Below, one piece after another: positions 1-10,672 of a DNA stretch of 64,000 nt. The stretch is from Heligmosomoides polygyrus polygyrus. Taxonomy: Eukaryota; Nematoda; Chromadorea; Rhabditida; Heligmosomidae. A program made the translations under genes and the position numbers. Within the stretch, counting starts at the first letter, position 1; every line of letters starts with the position of its first letter. Location: assembly GCA_947396885.1 (NCBI GenBank), contig OX377204.1, forward strand, positions 44,565,139 to 44,629,138. The letters run 5' to 3'. The notes below the pieces were generated by a model, which searched no databases, had not been told where the DNA came from, and was given only the letters and a program-made list of their open reading frames with translations.

Positions 1-1080
1 AGCCTCCCTTCTGAATCCTTGCTTATAAGAGGCACATGTATGTGATATCGAAACTTCGCCTACTCGAAAAAAGATCTGTTTTTCACATGGGTTCGTTTGG
101 TTAGGTCTCTCCTTCTCGACTACGGTAGCATGATTACCCGCCACCGACTGTGGTAGGGTGGTCGGCCGCTAAGCCCGCCTCCGACGAGTTAACGCAGACG
201 AGCAGAGTAGAACTTGAGATGTAGAGCACGCTTTTGGGCTAAGCACCAAGTTTCGATTTTATTCGCTTGTTTTTACCCTTCTTTCTCTAATTTTCATGCA
301 TTTTAATAATTCCGTCAAGTGGTTCAACGGAGGATCACCTTATTAAACTCGTTAGTTACATGTATGTAAATCAAAATAACCAGAAGTAAACATTAGCAGA
401 GACCACGCATAAGCGAAAACAAACTAATAGAAAAGCTGGAGAAAGAACCTGGCATGGCTGCTGCTATCGTCAACAAAGAAAGGGTGGATCTTGCTTTACT
501 CCTTAAGGTTGCTGGAAGAATGTCGTTTTTCGAGCTTTCCTATCTCCTTTACTTCCATTGTAATTTGATAGAGTTGTTGCTGCGATGTTTGTCTTTAGCA
601 AACGTAATTTAACTTATAAACATATTAAACAGTTCTAGTTCATGTGAAAGCATCTTTTGTAAAGAAGCCACTGAGATGCTCCTAAAAACAGCATTTCTTT
701 CACATCAGACCCATGGATCCATCCGATGAACAGAGGACAAGTGCTTCAAGATTTCGCAGTAAGCTTGTACGATGCCAACAAAACTTTCATAATTTGCATA
801 ACCACGAGGCATTTGCAAGTACAGTTACATAACATCATTTTGCGCCTAATAGATCATCATCTTCATCGTACTAATATGTTGATGGTCCTGACCCCAGCAC
901 CATTGTTCTCCAAACTCGACTCACTCACTTTTATTGTAGTGTCTTCCGATAAGTAGTAATTATCTGCTTGATAACGTCTTTTGAGTGCAATTTGAATTAG
1001 AAATCACATTTTTAAAAACATCTTCAATTTAAAAGAAAGACATCAGATATCTATTTCTTGGTTACTTTGGGTTGTATCGT
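1..1080. other. No recognised feature
   Basis: I see no coding, RNA or repeat signature that I recognise here. The longest open frame (726-956, plus) is 76 codons, has no motif, and lies in AT-rich sequence where such frames occur by chance. Confidence 0.5.
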
Positions 1081-1260
1081 TTATTTATTTATTTGTTTAT
1101 TTATTCATATAGGCAAAGATGGAGGTCTAGCGTAAAGTTAGTTTAAAGAGAAAGAAAGCAAAGTCTATGAGATTATGTCACACACTTTCTCAGCAAATCC
1201 ATGTGCTGAGTTGAGATGTAGTTTAAACGCCATCATGGTAAAATGGTTTATACCCAGTAT
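1081..1260 (-). repeat. Possible 3' end of a minus-strand LINE with TTTA tail
   Basis: A run of TTTA-type units (1081-1113) reads as a TAAA-type tail on the minus strand, as at the 3' ends of the LINE fragments at 20820 and 47700. Upstream on the minus strand a short frame (about 1160-1230) resembles the extreme C-terminal stretch of such ORF2 proteins, but the match is weak. It could equally be a simple microsatellite. Confidence 0.3.
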
Positions 1261-1413
1261 CTCAAGCTCACTTCCTGATCCAGCTTCTGAAGGGTTCTGT
1301 AGTATATTCTTCTTCTACTGAGCCTGCAAACCCGAGTTGATCTACTCCTGGTATTGACTGTCACGGATTTACAAGCTTCTGCAACTGAGGAACTGAGACT
1401 TTCCTAAGCACTG

Positions 1414-1960
1414 ATGGATCAGGTGGAGACTATCACAAGATCGAGCAAAGTTCCGGTCTGTGTAAAGAAAGTTACTGATGCGATCACGACGGAGCGAAGT
1501 GCTTGTCTAGCTCAGAACGAGGAGCTTAAGAAGGAACTCGATGCTTTACGCAGTAAGGTTCCTTCTCATCCCCAGGACAGGTCCTCATTTTTCCTGAATA
1601 CTACTTCACAATCGGAGTCATCCCGTTGCGGTCACGTATCTGCTGACGAACTGGAGCGGCAACGTTCAATTGTAGTATTCGGAGTGCCTGAAAGCGACTC
1701 GCCAAAATGATTTTGTGAACGTCTGTAGTATTATCGATGTTCTTAATATCGATTGTAGTCCTGTACCACTTGCGAAATAAGAGTTCTCCTTCTCATAACA
1801 GAATCTAAAGGTTGTATTACCCGCTAGCGGTTTTCAACGCGTTGCGGTTACTCGTGCGCGTCGCTTGCGCTTCTTCTGTGATTTCCGCGTATTCTTTCGG
1901 ATATCGCTGCCACCAGAAGAGTTGAAGCGCCGGCGTGAAGAGAGGAAAACTACAAGTGTG
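1414..1960 (+). pseudogene. LINE ORF1-like protein remnant
   Basis: The frame from 1414 to 1710 starts with a charged, probably coiled-coil segment (residues about 25-50, rich in E, K and L) and ends with RQRSIVVFGVPESD, which is typical of ORF1 RNA-binding proteins of nematode CR1-type LINEs. After a stop and a frame change, 1790-1960 still reads a VVLPASGFQRVAV-like block and a RISLPPEELKRRREERKT-like block, both expected further along the same protein. In active elements this protein binds the LINE RNA to form the ribonucleoprotein particle. This copy cannot make a full product. Confidence 0.65.
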
Positions 1961-2088
1961 TCGTCGTTCGGCTTCTGGCTCTAACACTTTCAAGCACCTA
2001 TGACAAGCCAAGTCACAGCATCACTTCAATTCTAGGAAATATGATATCTAATTATGAAATTCAAAGATGTGACAGGCCTAAGAAATCT

Positions 2089-2257
2089 GGGGCCGAATTC
2101 ATTAACGACTTACAGCAATTTAACAGAAAAAATTGCAGCCAAAATCCCTGATAGCGCGGCTTACCAAGCGAAATGGTGAGCGATAAGTCGCTTATCTGAG
2201 TTTTCCGCTGTGAATTCTCTGTTAAAGTTATATAAGCCGTTGATGAATCCGATCCCT
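2089..2257. mobile_element. Palindromic MITE, copy A
   Basis: The ends read GGGGCCGAATTCATTAACG and, as reverse complement, GGGATCGGATTCATCAACG. The interior carries the GGTGAGCGATAAG block shared with copies at 25674-25852 and 27675-27854. This copy is the most diverged of the three and sits inside LINE RT sequence, so it inserted after the LINE. It has no coding capacity and was presumably moved by a transposase from elsewhere. Confidence 0.75.
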
Positions 2258-3159
2258 GGTAGAACGTTCCTGATCGAATAGGGCAAACCTTATCTGATTT
2301 CAAGCCTATCTTAAGTGGAGCTCCACAAGGTGGTGTTCTTTCACCTATCCTTTCAGTGTCTACGCAGCTGATTTATCTCTTATAGTCCGAAACCTTGACG
2401 TATCTATAAATATGTGATGGTGTTAAAATTTATAGCTTAATTATGAAGCCAGATGACTTAATAAACTTCAAACTACTATTGATTTATTACTCAAGTGGGC
2501 AAAAGGTTGGCAGTTACCTTTGTCTCCGCAGAAGACAAATGTTATGCTATTAAATGGCAATTTACAGGCTTGCACGCCTAGATACAAAGAAGGTGGCGTT
2601 ATGGTCTCACCCGCTGGTTCCGTTAGAGACCTAGGATTTTATTATAGTAGCGGTCTGTATTTTTGGAGCATATCAAAATTCAATTTAGGCAAGCAATTAT
2701 GCGAACGTATCGTATTTTCAAAGGACTTTGTAGCAAAAACAGGGCCATCCTTTTACGGCTTACAAAACTAACGTCCCTCCTGTAGTGGAATCTAGCACTA
2801 CAGTATTCAATCCTTGCAGGAAAAATATCTACTGCACTGAAAGGGTACAGAATAACTTTATGCGCAAACTGATGGTACGTACTGGTGATTTCTAGTAAGA
2901 AAGAATGGCAAATGCTCTAGCATGGAATAAACGCTTTGAATTGCCTTCGCTTGCATTTCGGCGCAACATAATTGATGTATGCATGGTTCATAAGATGTTG
3001 CTCTACAGATACAACGGCATGAAGTATCGTATGAAACAGCCGTTTCATGTTACGAGTTCGCGCACCAGAGGCTGTGCACCCAAAATAGCGTTAACTCGTC
3101 CTAAATCTACACTATACGCCAACTTCCTTACGAATGGAGCAGCATACTGCACACCTTAA
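2258..3159 (+). pseudogene. Reverse transcriptase C-terminal half (LINE ORF2 remnant)
   Basis: Immediately right of the MITE the plus strand reads VPDRIGQTLSDFKPILSGAPQGGVLSPI, split here by frame changes, which is the RT block that precedes the catalytic site. The YADD-type box itself is not readable. Then come WQLPLSPQKTNVM and VRDLGFYYSSGL (2500-2660), normal for the post-catalytic thumb region, and a C-terminal stretch (2905-3159) with LPSLAFRRNIIDVCMVHK and TSSRTRG. At least three frame changes are needed to read through, so this is a fossil. Confidence 0.7.
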
Positions 3160-3180
3160 GGTTACGAAGAGTGCCAAATG

Positions 3181-3968
3181 TGCTATACCTAGGCCAGTTT
3201 AAACGAATAGTCAACAAAAAATGATGATGGACTTGTTGGTGACCAATCGTAACGTATTCCAAGGCGCTTCATCTCCTCTAATTTTTGACGGGTAAGTCAC
3301 CTGGCCACTCCATTCTACGCTCACAGCGGAACAAGCTAATATGGGCCTCTAACAGCTAACTCTAGAACATCTTTGCCTTTTCTCAAAATAACTCGTCACT
3401 GTAACTAACCTGCACACACGCTTCCATCTAAAGAATCCGTGAATCTGACGATGTAAACCGGGAAGATAAAGACGATGCCATCGGACTGAACGAGACGAGA
3501 AGGCACCACACCGTACGGCGAAAAATTGTGCCTAGTAAACCCACTTCGTGTTAAAACGGAGTGGAGGCTACCGAGTTAACCCGTGTGCTAAAGAAATCAG
3601 GCCCACACTTGGGTTAAAACCGAAAAGCTTAAATGAGCCACCGGGAAGGTGTTATAACAAAAAGGTTCGTCTGAAGATAGGTGGCGAAACGAACCATTTT
3701 GAAAAAGGAAAATGTGTAATTTTATTCACTACGCTTTGAATTTTCTTTATTACGTGAATTTGGTGGTTTAAAGTGAGTGCTGCAAAATCACCACCACTAC
3801 ATAGTTGCAGTTGCGATCCATTGGATCAATCTGAGAAAGAGGAATGGAGACGATGCTGGCATCCCTTGAGCAACTCGATGATCAACGGGAAGACATGTGA
3901 TACTGAAGAACTAACCCGATTTATGATTACCCAAACATAAACGGAATTTTTGTGGCACCGCGTATGAA
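3181..3968. other. No recognised feature
   Basis: Only short frames (for example 3548-3739) are present and none carries a motif I recognise. Confidence 0.4.
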
Positions 3969-4400
3969 GTGGATGAAAGGGTCAAGCTTCTCGTTCCGCC
4001 ATCTCTTGCAACGGCTACGGGAGGGAGGCGTTCGTATCGGCTGGAACTAACGGTGGGGCGCCCGCGCGTCCAGAGTCAAGATTCACCAACCGCTTACCGG
4101 CCGGTAACGATATATCGGTTGCAGTGTCTGTATCTCTGTATCTGTGTATCTGTTTGTATCACGTACTACGTAGGCCGGTATTGTGAATCCGCGGTAAGGG
4201 CTATCAGCGGTATCGTTGATGAATCAGGTGGCCATACATGCGGCGTCAACCCCTGCTCGCCGTGGCCGTGACGGGAGCAGACATAATTCCAACGCCGCGC
4301 GAACTCCCCAGGATGTCGCGCCCGGGGCGCGGCGAAATTGAACAAGTTGTCGCGGTCCATATGCTTCCGGCAGGGAGGGCTAGTGCTTCCGGCAGGGGAG
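3969..4400. repeat. GC-rich dispersed repeat related to 15.9-16.0 kb
   Basis: The reverse complement of 4227-4273 (GGCGAGCAGGGGTTGACGCC and on) matches 15961-16008 with few differences. The neighbouring R-family copy at 4870-5095 matches the adjacent part of the same 15.9-kb copy. This suggests that 3969-5500 and 15.85-16.02 kb are pieces of one GC-rich dispersed element. Overlapping frames on both strands are a by-product of high GC. Confidence 0.5.
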
Positions 4401-4620
4401 AGATAAGCAAAAACATGAATACTCCACTCACACTCTCTAGATCTATAATTTATTATCTTTACCAGAAAGAAGGATCTGGTGAGGAAATTTCGAAACAAGA
4501 ACTGGGATGGGATCACTAACTAGAAGTTTCAGAAGCAAATGCTTAGTAAAGGGGGATAAGCAAAGCTTGAATCCTCCACTCACACTCTCTAGATTTATAA
4601 TTTATTATCTTTACAAGAAA
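4401..4620. repeat. Two direct repeat units, offset about 152 bp
   Basis: A block containing CTCCACTCACACTCTCTAGA followed by TATAATTTATTATCTTTAC occurs at 4421 and again at 4573, each preceded by GATAAGCAAA. The sequence between shows only partial similarity. This is a local duplication with no sign of coding. Confidence 0.7.
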
Positions 4621-4869
4621 AAAACCAGGGGCATATGTTCACCGTATGTTTCTAGATTGTATAAAACTCGACTACAACATGAACTAAGGAAAATTCGGAA
4701 GAATCGAGGAAAAAAGTGCGTTTACGTTACCGTTACCACTATCCAGATAAGATTTGGACTCACTAGGTGGAGAATAATCCTAAAAGGAGAAAACAGAATG
4801 AAATAGCGACCCTAGAGAGCCTGTAATGTTTAATGCGTCTCTTTCGTGTCACATCCCTTCGGCGGCTCT

Positions 4870-5500
4870 TTCTAGTTAAGAAGCTTGAACACTGGCAACA
4901 TTTCGTGCTCCGCGGCGAACCATGCGTCACCTAGCGCACGTCCGCGTTGCAGTGCTGCGACGTCGCCTGCCGCTAGCGCGCGGCGTCGCGTTGGAGTTAC
5001 GTCCCGGAGCCTCGCCGTGTCATCCGTCGCGCGCGCGGCGGACAAAGACCCGACGGAGGCCGTTGTTGGCGGCCTCACAGCAGCGGCCCGACTGACGAGC
5101 GGAGCACACAGATCGACCAGATTTGGTGCGACTGCAATCATTAACGTATTCAGAGGCTTACAAAACCAGTGTAAAGGTTCATGTTGGTGTAAAACCAACA
5201 TAGTTGTATATCAGAATTTCGAGCTCTGTCTAATGCACTCCACCTCAAACTTATCTATACCACCGTTGATGCAAATTTCTCCAAATGTAAAACCAAAAAA
5301 AATTCTTCGCAAGCCTGATACGACGCTGTAAAAGGAATATTTCCAGGCTAAAATTTCGCACAGAATTCAACTACATCGTTGAAATAGCTTCTAAAACTGG
5401 TCGTTTCTAGAAAAAATCTCCAAAATCTCCAAAAAAATCTTCTATGAAGAAAGTTTTACGCAGAACCTAATTACGAAGCTTAGCAATTATTGACTGTAGA
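4870..5500. repeat. Dispersed repeat R, copy 1
   Basis: The block GACGAGCGGAGCAC at about 5096, then AACCAGTGTAAAG, then a stretch to 5445, recurs at 10083-10436 in the same orientation and at 12629-12890 inverted. From about 5190 to 5445 the match to 10177-10436 is nearly perfect by eye. Its GC-rich left part (about 4930-5095, CGTCGCGCGCGCGGCGG) matches the inverted copy at 15860-16000. Two overlapping frames (4885-5331 plus, 4872-5201 minus) run through it but are not conserved as protein between copies. Confidence 0.7.
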
Positions 5501-6256
5501 ATGGAGACTTGGTGCTAGCTCGCTATACGGTCTATTTTCAGAGTAATGACTGCGGTAAGCAGGAACCGATTACTAAACATGACGTCGAGCCCTTAGAGCA
5601 GGGAGTGCGTAAATGAAATCCGAAGTTTCGTAAATCGTAAAGCGTAAATCGTAAGAGATGCCTGGCTTGCAGTGCATCTGAATTCCTAGAATATCTTTTA
5701 TTATATTATACCTAGTCGAGTATAATATATGTTTTATAGAGTCGGTTTCAGCTAGAGCTGCACACTTTTGTAAACAAGCTGCGAGTCACTAAAATCATCA
5801 GCTTCTTTCAAATCGAGCTGGACAAGTTTTAGGACAATCAAGATAACATGCTTGTTCAAAAACGCTATCTCAGAAGGGCACATATTCACGGTGCGTAAAC
5901 AAAAAGCTTGCACTGCTTGGACGATCGAAAAATGTGCATCATCCCAGCTACCCTTTAGCTTGCATATAAACTATGACTTTGAAAAAAAAACAACCACAAT
6001 AAGTCAGAGTCAACACCAATAAAAATCGTTCCATCCAAAACAAAAAAAAATCATTTCATCGCTGACCAACTCGACGAAAACAGTATTTGCACAAGGATTC
6101 CAACAAGCGTCCCCTACTGAGTGAGTACATGGCACTTTTAGATTAATTTTAGATTTTTAGCTCAAGACTACAAAATGAAGGTATCCTGTGAAGTAGAGTA
6201 GAGAAAAACAGTGTTGTTTGAATTGAAAACGGTTCAATTGATTGGTAGGTGCAAGG
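5501..6256. other. No recognised feature
   Basis: AT-rich sequence with no open frame or repeat I can assign. The left terminus of element E begins at its right edge. Confidence 0.4.
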
Positions 6257-6261
6257 TATAG

Positions 6262-6475
6262 TTGCGCCCGAATGAATATTCGAGCATTCGAATTCGAATA
6301 TTCGTATTCGAACGTTCGAAAAAACGCGATTTTCGAATGTATCCGAATTCGAATGCTCGAAAAAATGCAATTTTCGAGTGTATTCGAATTCGAATGCTCG
6401 AAACACTCGTGTTCGAATGCTCAAATTCGAATGCTTGAAACATTCAAATTCGAACGTTCGATTGCTACGAAATCT
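6262..6475. repeat. TTCGAA-rich subterminal array of element E
   Basis: The block is made of imperfect units around the palindromes TTCGAA and GAATTC (for example GAGCATTCGAATTCGAA) separated by short A- or T-rich spacers such as CGAAAAAACGC. The same composition lies at both ends of the right copy (55850-56002 and 60662-60815). Frames rich in phenylalanine, serine, isoleucine and arginine on both strands come from the repeat and are not genes. Confidence 0.8.
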
Positions 6476-6689
6476 GCGATCTAACAAAATAATCTATCTT
6501 TCCTGCTTCAAGTATCCCAGAAGCAAACAATTTACGCTCCAATCAGAAAAGTGCGCGCCCTCATCGGGGACTCAGGGGCCGTATGTTCTTCGAGCGCAGA
6601 ACCAGGCTAAGGAAGGGTGGGTGCCATCCAAGCTGCTCGTGTGGGAACTGTTTTCGTCGCCCAGGGGAGACCGCAGCTGGGTTCTGCGC

Positions 6690-6850
6690 TCTCGATCGCG
6701 GAAACGCATACAGCTGGAAAACGCCAGCGGATAATGTAGACGTCAAACACCTCAAATCTCAACCACTCCGTTGAAATGCAAAAATCTCGCAACGCAAGAG
6801 ACCTCATCGCATGAATCAACGCCACTGTGCCCCACAACCTACCCAAACGT
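6690..6850 (-). repeat. tRNA-like SINE-type unit (type A)
   Basis: On the minus strand a degenerate A-box region (GGGGCACAGTGGCG) is followed by TTTGCATTT, TGGTTGAGATTTGA and GACGTCTACATTAT. This is the same order as at 60276-60410 (its mirror copy), 13355-13500, 9470-9610 and 14450-14600. The 3' part is better conserved than the tRNA-like head. Confidence 0.55.
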
Positions 6851-7804
6851 CTTCTGGTTCCGCAGGCACGTTATCAACATCGGCCGCACTTCTCCAGGAG
6901 CGGTTTTCTTTTATCGCTGCGGGCGATTTTCTTTTATCGCTCAGAATATGAACACCAATGTTAAACTGGACACTTTTCAAATCAAAATGGACATATTTCA
7001 CGACAAATTGGACACTCTTCTCAACAAGTGTAACTCTATTGGAATCAACGGAACAAATCAAAACGAGATTTTTTCGGGCTAGAATAATGATTAAATGAAA
7101 GAATAATTCGTGACTAGTTAGAACAGTTTGTTACTAGCCAAGACAACCCTCTTAGTTTGTCGAAAGGTGCATTTAAAACCTTCATCAGGAGAAATGTCAC
7201 CTTCGATCCGCCTTGATATTGCGTTTTTCTAAATTTTATTTCGTTCCTGATATATGTATGCATTGTATAATGTATCATTGGGTGTTCAATGCATGCCTTA
7301 TATAAAAAAAAATGTTGTTCAAGGAAATTTAGCATAACTTTTTGAAATTTCATTTCACTACTCAATACGTTGACACATGGTTGAAATTTTATAAAGCTTC
7401 TTTTTTGGCGAGGGAGAATAATGTTGGGCTGTCGCAAAATTAATTTCCGTTTCGAGGTATGTATAGATAAATAAGTTTTTTTTACCCCAAAGCATCCCAT
7501 CTCAGGGAAAGTCACATATACCGTTCGGTAGGTTTTTTCCTGCTCTTCCAAACAATATATAGATTTCGTTCTAATTTTCTAGCCGACTTTCTCCATAGCC
7601 CCGTAAAATCATGAACGGACGCGACTATCGAGACATCATGCTTTACGAATTCAAATTGGGACATTCTGCGACAAAGGCATCCCGTAAACCAGGAGACCAG
7701 ATTCCGATGCCGATTCGCCTATGTACAGAAGCGGGATCGTTTGGATCCGCTCCCAAAAGAAGCTTTGAAGAGTCGAGTTTGACCGGTTTTGATGAATTTT
7801 TACT

Positions 7805-8190
7805 TACCAAGGAAAGATCTCAGGCGTAGGTCTGAACGGAGAAAATGGATAGTACTGCAAAAGTTTCCACCCTTCATGCAGTAGAAAAGCATGTTTCGTT
7901 CAGTTCCTGAACCAGAAGAGCTACGGGTCCTCGAAGGTGGGGTACACTATCGCATTGTCAGTGAGTGCCCGTGTGCATACGTGTGCGCGCTGACGTATGG
8001 GCTATGCGACGAGCGAGTCGGTGGCTCAGCAGGGTGCCACGCTGATTCACAAGTGCTAGCCCAGATGCTCGACTCCGGTGCTGCGCACCAATTTTGCATT
8101 TTTTCATGACCGCTGCCTCCCTTACCCCTTTGCTTCCTACACATCTCCTACACATTTATTTCACTATAAATTGTCAAATAAGATTACATT
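7805..8190 (+). repeat. tRNA-like SINE-type unit (type B), plus orientation
   Basis: The unit begins with TCTCAGGCGTAGGTCTGAACG (7816 onward). About 195 bases later it carries a good pol III A box, TGGCTCAGCAG (8022-8032), and about 44 bases on a B-box-like TGCTCGACTCC (8066-8076). It ends with CTACACATTTATTTCAC. The unit at 8470-8890 is an inverted copy, so the two form a foldback pair. No intact tRNA cloverleaf is present. A tRNA-derived SINE head is the natural reading, unproven. Confidence 0.6.
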
Positions 8191-8469
8191 TTGAGCTCTG
8201 CTTCACCCACATCTCTCACTTTTTGTATTATGCAAGGTAATGTGTTTTCAGCGTAAACAGTGACCTCACAGCAGGTACTGGTGACTTGGACTGTCAAGTC
8301 ATAACCACCGATTTCGCCCAAACTTCTCCCAAGAGGGTTATTTGGGTGCTGATCACGAATCGTTTTTGGTATTACGCTGGAGTACGGGAAGATACAGTAG
8401 GCATGTGTGACTAATGGTAAGGTCATGGTCACCGTTTTCGTCCAAACTTTGTCTATAGGGCTTATCTGG

Positions 8470-8890
8470 GGTGTGGATCGCAAATCTGACCCTTTTGACA
8501 ATTTAGGGTGAAATAAATGTGTAGAAGATGTGTAGGAAGCAAATTGTTGAAGGAGGCAGCAGACATGGAAAAATGCAAGAATAGTGTATAGCACGGGAAT
8601 CGATCATCTGGCCTAGCACCTGTGAGGCAGCATCACACCCTGCTGAGCCACCGATTCGCTCGCCGCACCGCCTTTGCCACTTCCCATACGTCGACGCGCG
8701 CACGTATGCACGTGGGCACGCGCTGACGGTGCGTTACTGTACCCCACTTTCGAGGGTCCGTAGCTCTTTTCGTTCAAGGACTCAGCAATAAGGAAACATG
8801 TTTTTCTACTAAAAGAAGGGTGGACATTCTCGCAGTACTATCCATTTCTCCCGCTCGCCTGAGACCCTTCCCTGGTTAGTTGGTTTTGAT
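8470..8890 (-). repeat. tRNA-like SINE-type unit (type B), minus orientation
   Basis: Read on the minus strand: GGGTCTCAGGCG near 8880, A box TGGCTCAGCAG (8640-8650 complement), B-box-like TGATCGATTCCC (about 8594-8605 complement), then the CTACACATTTATTTCACC tail. It matches 58690-59070 closely and is an inverted partner of 7805-8190. Confidence 0.65.
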
Positions 8891-9469
8891 GCATTATCAC
8901 TTCCGAAAGAAGAGTTGAAGCTGAAAACTGAAATGGAGTTGGGCTTTTGACACCTTTTTCATTTCGAAAACAGATCCACTTCCAAAAGAAGCTTAGAATA
9001 CGCTTCGGTTAGTTTTCTTTTATCGCTCAGTATGTGGAAACCAACCTGATAAAACACATCTGGGATTATAAGCGGTAAGGGTTATGGCAGGTTTTAACGG
9101 CCGTTAATTTTAAATAAGGGTTAGAGAGGTGGCGAAAGGCGGGGTGTGTTATTCCCTCAATGTTTCGTATAAGACTGCTCACCGGACTGTTAATTTACAG
9201 TATAAATGAGAGGAAAGCAAGTGGAGGGGAGATGAGAAAGCTGTCACTTATGGAAGAGACCTGATGATGTGACGATCGCATTGAGAAGTCTATTTGCCCA
9301 AAGTTTGAAATTTGTAATCTTTACAACGGGCTCGAACGAACCCAAACCAAAAAGAGCTTCATGGATTGCACGATACAATTAGTGTTGGTGATCTTACGCT
9401 CAGTAATAAACGAGTGTCAAGAAATTTCTTCTCGGCGTACAACTGGAAAGTTAGGCAAAAACATCTGAA

Positions 9470-9800
9470 AATGATATAGATGTCAGAATCGTTCAACTCT
9501 CAACCAAACATATGAAATGCAAAAACGCGGCAGAGCAGGAAAATCGATCCCCCGATCTCCCACCCATGTAACAACGTCTCTATCCACTGCGCTCCGAGCC
9601 ACTTGCCGGGCGTAAAATACCTACGAATTCTATTGTAACAGACTCCCTACTCCTTGTGTTTAACGACTTGTCAAAAATAAACCCATTTTCACGCTTATTG
9701 AGGGGTGGGGATTCTCCCTATATGACTCGCTCTCCCCTTTCAGGCATACGCTCCAGGCCGTTCCCTTGTCAGATTGCATACACACAATTCGGCCACTTTG
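9470..9800 (-). repeat. tRNA-like SINE-type unit (type A) inside the left arm
   Basis: On the minus strand the unit reads GAGCGCAGTGG (A-box match at 10 of 11 positions) and GGGGATCGATTTTCC (B-box-like), followed by TTTTGCATTTCAT and TGGTTGAGAGTTGA. The upstream part reads GGGAGAGCGAGTCATATAGG. The mirrored copy is in 13200-13500, and a diverged copy is at 14440-14800. Confidence 0.6.
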
Positions 9801-9904
9801 AGTGACACGGGAAACAAAACATCGTTCTTATCAAAAGGTCACTATTTCCTGGTTTTCGAAGGGGAGTGCCATCAGCTTGTTAAGAGATTGATTAAGAATA
9901 TTTG

Positions 9905-10062
9905 AAATCGATTATTCGAAATTCGAAGCCTTCGAATATTCGAATAAACGATCACTCGAATATTGGACTTTCTCGAATATTCGAATAAACGAATAATTCG
10001 AATATTGGATTTTCTTCGAATATTCGAATATTCGAATATTCGAAATTCGACTATTTGAAAAG
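9905..10062. repeat. TTCGAA/ATTCGAAT array joined to repeat R
   Basis: This array has a short period (ATTCGAATATTCGAAT with spacers such as AAACGAATA). It joins repeat R through AAGGACAAAGGTATACC, the same joint seen at 12873-12890 (inverted) and 15841-15860. Confidence 0.8.
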
Positions 10063-10183
10063 GACAAAGGTATACCCCACGGACGAGCGGAGCACGCAGA
10101 TCGACCAGATTTGTTTCGACTGCAATAATCAACGTATTCAGGGGTTCACAAAACCAGTGTAAAGATTCATGTTGGTGTAAAAC

Positions 10184-10436
10184 CAACATAGTTGTATATC
10201 AGAATTTCGAGCTCTGTCTAATGCGCTCCACCTCAAACTTATCTATACCACCGTTGATGCAAATTTCTCCAAATGTAAAACCAAAAAAAAATTCTTCGCA
10301 AGCCTGATACGACGCTGTAAAAGGTATATTTCCAGGCTAAAATTTCGCACAGAATTCAACTACATCGTTGAAATAGCTTCTAAAACTGGTCGTTTCTAGA
10401 AAAAATCTCCAAAATCTCCAAAAAAATCTTCTATGA
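10184..10436. repeat. Dispersed repeat R, copy 2 (3' part)
   Basis: Nearly identical to 5190-5445 in direct orientation. I count only single-base differences, such as GCACTCC/GCGCTCC and GGAATATT/GGTATATT. It ends abruptly at 10436 where RTE sequence begins. Confidence 0.8.
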
Positions 10437-10672
10437 GTGAACAGCTTGTAGACTACGGACAGCAGGCAGATCGGGCGATAGTTGCCAATGTCGTGCACGT
10501 CTCCCTTCTTGTACAGCAAGACGGTTCTGCTGGTCTTCCACTGAGATGGAACTTTGCACTCCGACAGGTAACGTGTGAAGAGCCGCGCCAAGGTGTTGAT
10601 GAGCGCTGGCGGGAGGTTCTTCAGGTGTTCAGCTCTGATCCTGTCAGAACCGGGTGCTGTACGTTTCTTCAC
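10437..10672 (-). pseudogene. RTE reverse transcriptase fragment (blocks 0-2)
   Basis: The frame continues the endonuclease ORF after a frameshift. It reads VKKRTAPGSDRIRAEHLKN and then VLLYKKGDVHDIGNYRPI, the fingers region of RTE reverse transcriptases that binds template and nucleotide. It is cut at CLLSVVYKLFT by the junction at 10437, so the catalytic palm is absent. Codons below 10437 read repeat R and are not RT. Confidence 0.8.

Larger units (their letters stand above)
1414..3180 (+). mobile_element. Decayed CR1/jockey-type non-LTR retrotransposon
   Basis: Plus-strand remnants follow the order of a CR1/jockey-type LINE: an ORF1-like segment (1414 to about 1960), then reverse transcriptase with the SGAPQGGVLSPI motif near 2312, then the conserved ORF2 C-terminus ending in a TRG box near 3065. 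The endonuclease is missing, so a large internal deletion separates ORF1 from the reverse transcriptase. A palindromic MITE (2089-2257) lies between them. Several frameshifts and stops show it is inactive. The clade is inferred from the ORF1 type and RT motifs; a related nematode LINE clade is possible. Confidence 0.75.
6257..9397. mobile_element. Element E, left copy (about 3.1 kb, one end missing)
   Basis: This stretch is an inverted copy of 58172-60821. It starts with TATAGTTGCG, the terminus also seen at both ends of the right copy, then a TTCGAA array, then several tRNA-like units. It stops at GATCTTAC (9397), where an unrelated inverted-repeat arm begins, so the second terminus is missing. 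It holds a 514-bp segment (7911-8424) absent from the right copy. No transposase is visible, so I infer a non-autonomous transposon. Confidence 0.65.
9398..10183. repeat. Left arm of a 786/787-bp inverted repeat
   Basis: The sequence from GCTCAGTAATAAACG (9398) to GGTGTAAAAC (10183) is the reverse complement of 12768-13554. I noticed only a handful of differences by eye, for example ACTATTTCC against ACAATTTCC near 9840. The arm contains a SINE-like unit (9470-9800, minus) and a TTCGAA array (9905-10062). Identity falls sharply inside 10183. Confidence 0.85.

Noticed and set aside
6149..6487. Frames rich in F, E, S, N, I and R over TTCGAA arrays
   Set aside because: The arrays read open in several frames on both strands because TTCGAA is a palindrome without stop codons; this is not coding.
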